DNA from: Utricularia gibba
Taxonomy: Eukaryota; Streptophyta; Magnoliopsida; Lamiales; Lentibulariaceae
NCBI GenBank assembly: GCA_002189035.1
Contig: NEEC01000002.1
Coordinates: forward strand, 4,301,001 to 4,365,000
Length of the DNA stretch: 64,000 nucleotides
Direction: 5' to 3'
A model generated the notes under the pieces. It did not search any database. It saw nothing but the letters and a program-made list of their open reading frames with translations, and was not told the origin of the DNA. Both the position numbers and the translations under genes were made by a program. Numbering within the stretch: the stretch's first letter is position 1; each line of letters starts with the position of its first letter. Of this stretch, positions 58,261 through 64,000 are shown in pieces.

Positions 58261-59110
58261 ACATGCTCCCACGGCATGATGCCCCCCGTGCACAAGCCCG
58301 CTATTGCACATCGCAGCCACGGGAGTGCATTAGACACCTACACGGAAACCTCGAGCATGCTATGGAGGCACGAACGAAATGGTCCAACTCAACTTCTTAA
58401 ACAAAGTATCGATCTCATAATTGAGGAATCGAAGTGGGAGAGCAGATATCAAAGTAAACTTTAATCAGTGCATGTCAAAACACGTTTTCCCTTACATCCA
58501 TGGGTGTGGCATCCCATATTAATCACACTGTTGCAAGTCATCTTGCGGGGAAATTTCCAGCATATTTATTCACTTCTCACATCCCATAATGAACTTGCTT
58601 CCCACGAACAATCTCATCATTAGATGGGCGAAGCAGAAGAGCAACGAGCTACAGGGAATGGCACACGACACGCAATGAAGATAGGCCCAACCAACGTCGT
58701 CACCACATGACATTCATATCATTTTCCAGTGATTCACAACAGTGGCTGCCCAATCACATCCTGATACTCCCACGGCATGACGCCCCCGCACATAAACCCG
58801 CTACCGTCAATCGCAGCCATGGGAGTGCACAGGATGCCTGCGTGGAACCCCCAAACATGCCACGGAGTCTCAAAATGGTGCACCTCAATTCTCACATCCT
58901 ATGAACGATCTTGCTGTCGAGCAAGCGATGCAGAAAGGCAATGACGGAGGTTGCTGATTCTCATCGCCACAGAGAACCCATGGTGGAAACCAACTATATA
59001 CACACAACCTTTCCTTGCTGTAGGGAACGGGACACGGCACACGACCAAGATTGAGGCCCAATCAATATCATACGGCGTTCATTAACATCATTCATCGATT
59101 TGCAATGGTC
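58261..59110. repeat. Two diverged tandem units, offset about 500 bp
   Basis: 58261-58400 and 58762-58890 both contain 'ctcccacggcatga.gcccccc.gcaca.aacccgct', 'atcgcagcca.gggagtgca' and 'catgc.a.gga'. Later 'ttctcacatcc' (58572, 58889), 'ggcacacgac' and 'aggcccaa.caa' also recur in order. The second unit lacks about 180 bp. It is GC-richer than the flanks, with many 'cacgg'. I see no coding function. Confidence 0.7.
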
Positions 59111-59253
59111 ATCCATTTCCAACCATCGCAAACGCGCAACAAACCCCACCAGTGCCAATGAACCTAAATCTTAATATGATTGGAGAAGGATTGGGGCGTT
59201 GAGTATAAGAGTGCAAATCTGGGTTGAAAACAAGCCTCTACCACTTTGTGACT

Positions 59254-59860
59254 TAGAGGTGCAATCTGTTCCAACACAAACCGATGGTTTTGATTCAGGT
59301 CGATTCGATTTAAAATATTCAAAAATTCTCATACATATTTTTCATGCATCTACACAAGTCAATATGAGTACCTAGAGTAAGCCTTTCCAGACGTAGTTCG
59401 TAGACATCCACACGAGGCAATGTGAGTGCCTAGGAAATGATCCCAGACATACCCAGACTTTCACATGGTTTGTGTGGGTGCTTGGAGTAAGGATTTTCAG
59501 CTTCTTGATATCTACAGTAGTGGATATGAGTGTCTAAAAAAATTTCCACCAATCATTCACTAATTAGGTCGCAATTCACCTCCAAATCATTCGAAAAACA
59601 AAATTATGCGATGGGTTTACTAATTTATAACCAACCCATTATTTTCACCTTCAAAACGAGCTTCATTAGTTAATAGAAGTATCTTAATTGAATGTAATCA
59701 TTACATTTAAATAGTAATTGATCAGTTTCGATTTAGGTTTGGTTCAGAAATTTCAGTTCCTGTTTTGAGCCGAAACCAAGATGTCAGTTTCAATTTCGGT
59801 TTGGTTTCAAGTTTAAGAATACGGTTCTGAACCGAAATCAAAATCGTGGTCCACACGGAA
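59254..59860. mobile_element. hAT-like remnant of about 600 bp
   Basis: The left end TAGAGGTGCAATCTG matches the hAT element at 11493. Inside are similar phrases such as 'gacatccacacgaggcaatgtgagtgcctag' and 'ggttctgaaccgaaatc'. The right end 'gattttgatttcggttc' in reverse follows a degraded GTGTGGACCACG. The flanks TTGTGACT and TTGCGGTT agree at 5 of 8 sites and differ by transitions only. It is a non-autonomous or deleted copy; the right boundary is tentative. Confidence 0.5.
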
Positions 59861-60129
59861 TTGCGGTTAGTGAACTAACATTTGCTGAAACCGTGCAATT
59901 GCGAACTATCCGATCTCACTTCTACCGTGGCTAACCACACTCCAACAACAGTCCGAATCTGTACTGGTGCTCTGCTCCAAAATTTCTTTTGGTCTCCGAT
60001 GGCATACGGAAATCTTCCACCCTCGAGTTCTTGTATACCTCTAACTACAACTACAAGACAGCGTGCCCGCTGTTATGTGCTCAATCCTCCCATGTTGACT
60101 ACACTGGCGGCATGGAACATTTAAAAAAA

Positions 60130-63100
60130 ATGAATAGACGAATCTTCTTCCCAATGTTCTTTCCTAGGAATCTATTTCCACCGTTGCACCGCCGCCTACC
60201 CTTCACCTCCCTCGACAAGCTTCGGCTTTTCCGAGTGTCCTCGCTCATTCGGATTATGTAACGCAGGAATGCATGTCCGTGAGTGCAACCGGGGTTTCAA
60301 CTTCCTTCTCTCAGGAGTTCGATTCCGTGATTCAGAGATTCCGTTTTTCTCATTCGAATGACGAAGCCACACAGCTCCATGGGGAATTTATCAAGAGGGG
60401 AGTTGTTGCTGACCTGTTCTTGGCCAATACACTCATCAGCGGTTATTCCAGGAGCCAATACTTGGTTTCTGCATATAATCTGTTCGATGAAATGCCTATT
60501 AGGAACACTGTGACGTGGTCCTGCATGATTTCTGGCTACATACAGAATGGACTTCCTGATGAAGCGTTGAGTTTATTTAGAGAGATGATATCGGCAGGAT
60601 GCTCACCGAATCATTATGCATTTGGGAGTGCTTTGAGGGCTTGCCAGATACTAGGACCTCAAGCGTTTACGCAAGGCTTGCAAATTCATGGGTTTATCTC
60701 TAAAACTCCCTACGGTTTGATGTAGTTGTGAGCAATGTCTTGCTTTCGATGTACGGGAGTTGCGTTCTTGGTTCTGAAGGTAGCGACTGTGCTTGGCGAG
60801 TTTTTGAAGGAATAGCACATAAGAATTCAATATCCTGGAACTGTATGATAAATATTTATTCCCATAGAGCTAATAAATCTTCGGCTTTCCGCCTTTTCTC
60901 TGATATGCAGAAGGAAGGTTGGAACTCTAGTCATCAACCCACGGAGTATACGTTTGCCAGCTTAATAGCTGCTGCAACTGAATCACTTTGGTGTGATCAT
61001 GCTTACTTGTTGCCTGAGCAGCTGCTAGCGAGGATTGAGAAGTCTGGATTCCTCCAAGATTTGTATGTGGGGAGTGCTCTTGTGAGTTGTTTTGCAAGAT
61101 ATGGAGGTATCATTATTGCAAAGAAGATTTTTTGGGGTATGGAAACTTACAATGCAGTATCGTTGAATGGGCTGATAACAGGGTTGGTGAAGCTGAAGAG
61201 AGGGGAAGAAGCAGTTGAGATTTTCTTGAATTCAAGGGGCATGATTAGACTGAATTCTGATACATACGTTCTTCTTCTCACGTCTTTTGGTGAGTTTCTT
61301 TGTCCAGACATGGGAAAAAAGAAGGGGACAGAGGTGCACGGGTTTCTTTTGCGAACAGGGATGATTGATTCAAGAATCCCAGTTGGTAACAGTCTCATTA
61401 ACATGTACATGAAGTGTGGTGAGGTTAAAGATGCCTATTCTGTCTTCAAATCTATGCTGAGCCGAGACGCGGTTTCTTGGAGCTCCATGATTTCTGGGCT
61501 CGACCAAAATGATCATTATGAGGATGCTTTGTCAACTTTATGCTTGATGAAGAGAAGTGGAGTAGTACCGTCAAATTTCACACTGATCAGCAGTCTCAGT
61601 TCTTGTAGCAGTCTGGGCTGGAAACACATGGGGAGCAAATTCACTGTGAAGGAGTTAAGTTGGGACTGAACCATGAAGTATCTGTCACAAATGCTCTCCT
61701 TTCCCTTTATGCTGATACCGGATGTACAAGTGAATGCAAGGAGGTGTTCAATTATATGCAGGAGTATGATCAAGTTTCCTGGAATTCAGTAATCAGAGCA
61801 TTTGCTGACTCTGATGCTTCCGTTCCCGTAGCCATGATGTACTTTATGGAGATGCTGCGGGCTGGATGGAATCCGAATTCCATCACATTCATAAATGTCC
61901 TCACAGCGGCCACATCTCTTTCTGACGTCCATCTTGCACATCAGATACACGCATTGATTTTCAAATGGGACATTTTTGACGACAATGCAGTAAAAAACTC
62001 TCTTCTTACTTGTTATGGAAAATGCGGAGAAATAGATGACTGTGAGCATATATTCACTGGGATGATAGAAAGGGATGTTATCAGTTGGAATTCCATGATA
62101 TCAGGGTATATCCATGCAGAGCGTTTATCAGATGCTATGGGATTAGTGTCCCTCCTCCTAAATAATGGTCATAGACTGGATTGTTTCACCTTTGCCACGG
62201 TTCTCAGTGCTTGCGCTTCTGTCGCCACACTGGAACATGGGATGGAAGTTCATGCGTGTGCTATTAGAGCGTGTCTGATCTCTGATGTTTTCATAGGCAG
62301 CGCACTAGTTGACATGTATGGAAAATGTGGGAGGATAGAATATGCATCCAAGTTTTTTGATTTGATGCCTATCCGTAATTTGTATTCCTGGAACTCCATG
62401 ATATCTGGGTATGCAAGGCATGGAGACGAATTAAAAGCACTGCAGACATTTACACGAATGAAACAGGAAAATCAGGTACCAGATCATGTGACATTTGTGG
62501 GTGTCCTATCAGCTTGTAGTCATATGGGATTGATCAAAGAAGGTTTCTTACATTTCGAGTCTATGACGAAATGTTACGGTCTGACGCCACAAATGGAGCA
62601 CTTCTCTTGCATGGTGGATCTCCTGGGAAGGGCAGGGGAGTTTGAAAAGTTGGAGGATTTCATAAAGAGAATGCCAATGAGCCCCAACGTTCTGATATGG
62701 AGGACTGTTCTCGCAGCTTGTTGGCGTGCAAATGGGCGTTTGCTTCATTTAGGGAGAAGAGCTGCAGAAAAGATAATGGAGTTAGAGCCTCAGAATCCCG
62801 TAAACTACGTTCTTGTAGCCAACATGTATGCGTGTGAGGGAAAATGGGAGACCATGGCGGCGGCACGCCATGGGATGAAGGCGGCAGCTGCTACGAAGGA
62901 AGCTGGGTGCAGTTGGGTCACCATGAAAGACGGCGTACATGTTTTTGTCTCGGGAGACAAATCTCATCCATCTTCGGATGCGATTTACATGAAGTCGAGA
63001 CAACTGCACCAAGAAATGAAGGCAAAAGGGTACGTGCCCGAGTTAAGGCATGCTATGCATGATCTTGAAGCGGAGAACAAGGAGGAAATTTTGAGTTACC

Positions 63101-63309
63101 ATAGTGAGAGGCTGGCAGTTGCTTTTGTTCTTACCCACAGAAAGTCAGAGATGCCAATAAGGATTATGAAGAATCTTCGAGTTTGTGTGGATTGCCACAC
63201 TGCTTTCAAATACATATCAGAAATTGTTGGACGACAGATTATTCTACGTGACTCCAACAGATTTCATCATTTCATGAATGGCAAGTGTTCGTGTAAGGAT
63301 TACTGGTGA
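60130..63309 (+). CDS. MEF7: DYW-class PPR protein, MEF7-like (At5g09950), with frameshifts
   Basis: Mitochondrial C-to-U editing factor type. Three intronless frames carry one protein: 60273-60725, 60728-61669 and 61660-63309, about 1012 residues if rejoined, close to Arabidopsis MEF7. PPR repeats (NTVTWSCMISGYIQNG, DVISWNSMISGYIH, NLYSWNSMISGYARHG) fill the protein. The E/E+ region follows, then the DYW domain with the deaminase-like HSE motif (YHSERLAVAF), CVDCH and the C-terminal CSCKDYW. Each break needs one missing base: one near 60712-60716 (a T run) and one near 61630-61634 (a G run). A presequence-like frame, MNRRIFFPMFF onward from ATG 60130, ends at 60261 in a frame one base off again. 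No other stops interrupt the protein. It is either a recent pseudogene or a functional gene with base-calling errors in homopolymers. Start and symbol rest on remembered similarity. Confidence 0.85.
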
Positions 63310-63354
63310 TTCGTCACCAAACCGAATTGCCTCTTTTGTTGTATAAAATGAATA

Positions 63355-64000
63355 TCAATCTTCATCTCCAGAATCAGGCTCCCACTCAGCTCCTTCATAA
63401 TAGGAATTGGGCAGTCCCAACCAGAACTTGAAGGCCTCAGCTGCTCTTTTCCTCTCCCGTCTCCTATCCTGCCTAGCCCTTGAGGCATGCTTGCTGGTGA
63501 ACATTTTCGAGTGCATTTCGACGTAAATCCTCTTGTACTTGGTCTTATTTGGTGGTATTCCATGCTCCTCCATGCAAGCAACGATCTCCAAAGCCTTCCT
63601 AAAGAAGGCTGCTCTAACACAAATGTCGGCAAGAGTATCCAAAAGTCCTTCATCCGGCTGCATGGGAGGAAGGGTGCTGCTACATTTATCGCTATCTTCA
63701 ATGAGAAAACCGCATCTCTCCTTTATCTCCTTCCACAGGATGAGAGCTTCGCCTGGTTTTCTAGCCAGGGAGATCCCATTCGCCAAACTCCCGTAGGTAG
63801 CCACATTCGGGTAGACTCCCTGATCTTTCATGGCCTGAATCACATTCTTGGCTTCATCAATCAGCCCGAGCTTACAATAGCCTTCCACCAGCATATTCCA
63901 TGCAATCATGTCAACTCTAACTCTTGGATCTTTTAGCATTTCATCAAAAACCCTGTTAGCTAGCTTTGGCTGGCCAGATGAAGCGAAGGCTTTCATCAAA
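63355..64000 (-). CDS. HCF152: HCF152-like chloroplast PPR protein, C-terminal part, cut by edge
   Basis: The last 214 or so codons of a P-class PPR gene whose 5' part lies beyond the window. It has repeats with the 'V.MI.WN.LV.GYCK.G..D.A' and 'GVYPNVATYGSLANG' pattern, then LLDTLADICVRAAFF and GIPPNKTKYKRIYVEMHS. The tail has a basic KHASRARQDRRRERKRAAEAFKFWLGLPNSYY segment quoted here in part, and ends DSGDED. This tail is what I recall of HCF152, the factor that binds and processes plastid psbH-petB RNA. The frame is open with no breaks. Its stop lies 45 bp from the stop of the convergent MEF7-like gene. Confidence 0.78.
   Translation of the reverse strand, partial: LMKAFASSGQPKLANRVFDEMLKDPRVRVDMIAWNMLVEGYCKLGLIDEAKNVIQAMKDQGVYPNVATYGSLANGISLARKPGEALILWKEIKERCGFLIEDSDKCSSTLPPMQPDEGLLDTLADICVRAAFFRKALEIVACMEEHGIPPNKTKYKRIYVEMHSKMFTSKHASRARQDRRRERKRAAEAFKFWLGLPNSYYEGAEWEPDSGDED

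Noticed and set aside
1-64000. CRISPR arrays, operons, phage or bacterial systems
   Set aside because: Nothing of the kind is present. The repeats are plant transposons and microsatellites and the genes are plant nuclear genes.

Overview
The window is nuclear DNA of a flowering plant, most likely a eudicot. The signs are split genes with GT-AG introns, a DYW-type pentatricopeptide editing factor, a BKI1/MAKR-type kinase regulator, a chloroplast envelope porin relic, a nuclear tRNA-Lys, and dense LTR retrotransposon, hAT and Mutator debris in AT-rich sequence. I cannot name the species.

Layout. 1-11.4 kb is almost all retroelement: an LTR cut by the window edge sits in a gypsy gag (1-1.76 kb), then comes an LTR with a tRNA-Asp primer binding site (2.5-3.9 kb), a copia-like solo LTR with a perfect target duplication (4.3-5.8 kb), a second gag relic split by another LTR (7.4-10.2 kb) and an LTR piece (10.5-11.4 kb). 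11.5-14.6 kb is a hAT element with a perfect 8-bp duplication and cargo. A tRNA-Lys(UUU) lies at 15.2 kb and a solo LTR at 16.6-17.8 kb. The MAKR gene is at 20.1-21.2 kb, followed by a small MITE. 23.5-26.1 kb is one LTR nested in another. A three-exon organelle-type RRM gene is at 28.35-29.12 kb. 29.56-34.10 kb is a decayed Mutator-like element with long terminal inverted repeats and a solo LTR inside its transposase exon. An 87-residue membrane protein is at 34.7 kb, and a four-exon, 230-residue type I membrane protein at 38.3-39.5 kb.

43.6-45.8 kb is a hAT transposase pseudogene and 46.45-47.87 kb a perfect solo LTR. 50.7-58.1 kb is a broken gypsy element read gag, protease, RT, RNase H, integrase, LTR. 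Its gag is split by a solo LTR, and an antisense relic of the OEP37 gene lies between RNase H and integrase. The right end holds two convergent PPR genes: a MEF7-like DYW editing factor (60.1-63.3 kb) with at least two single-base frame breaks, and the 3' end of an HCF152-like chloroplast RNA-processing gene running off the edge.

The likely functional genes are MAKR, the RRM protein, the 87- and 230-residue membrane proteins, the PPR pair and the tRNA. They are not an operon or pathway, though RRM, MEF7 and HCF152 types all act on organelle RNA. I saw no clearly new biological system. The most informative structure is the layered transposon history: five solo LTRs with perfect 5-bp target duplications, three LTR insertions into gag regions, one into a transposase exon, and a captured or stranded OEP37 fragment. 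All calls come from reading the sequence and remembered family features; no database search was run.
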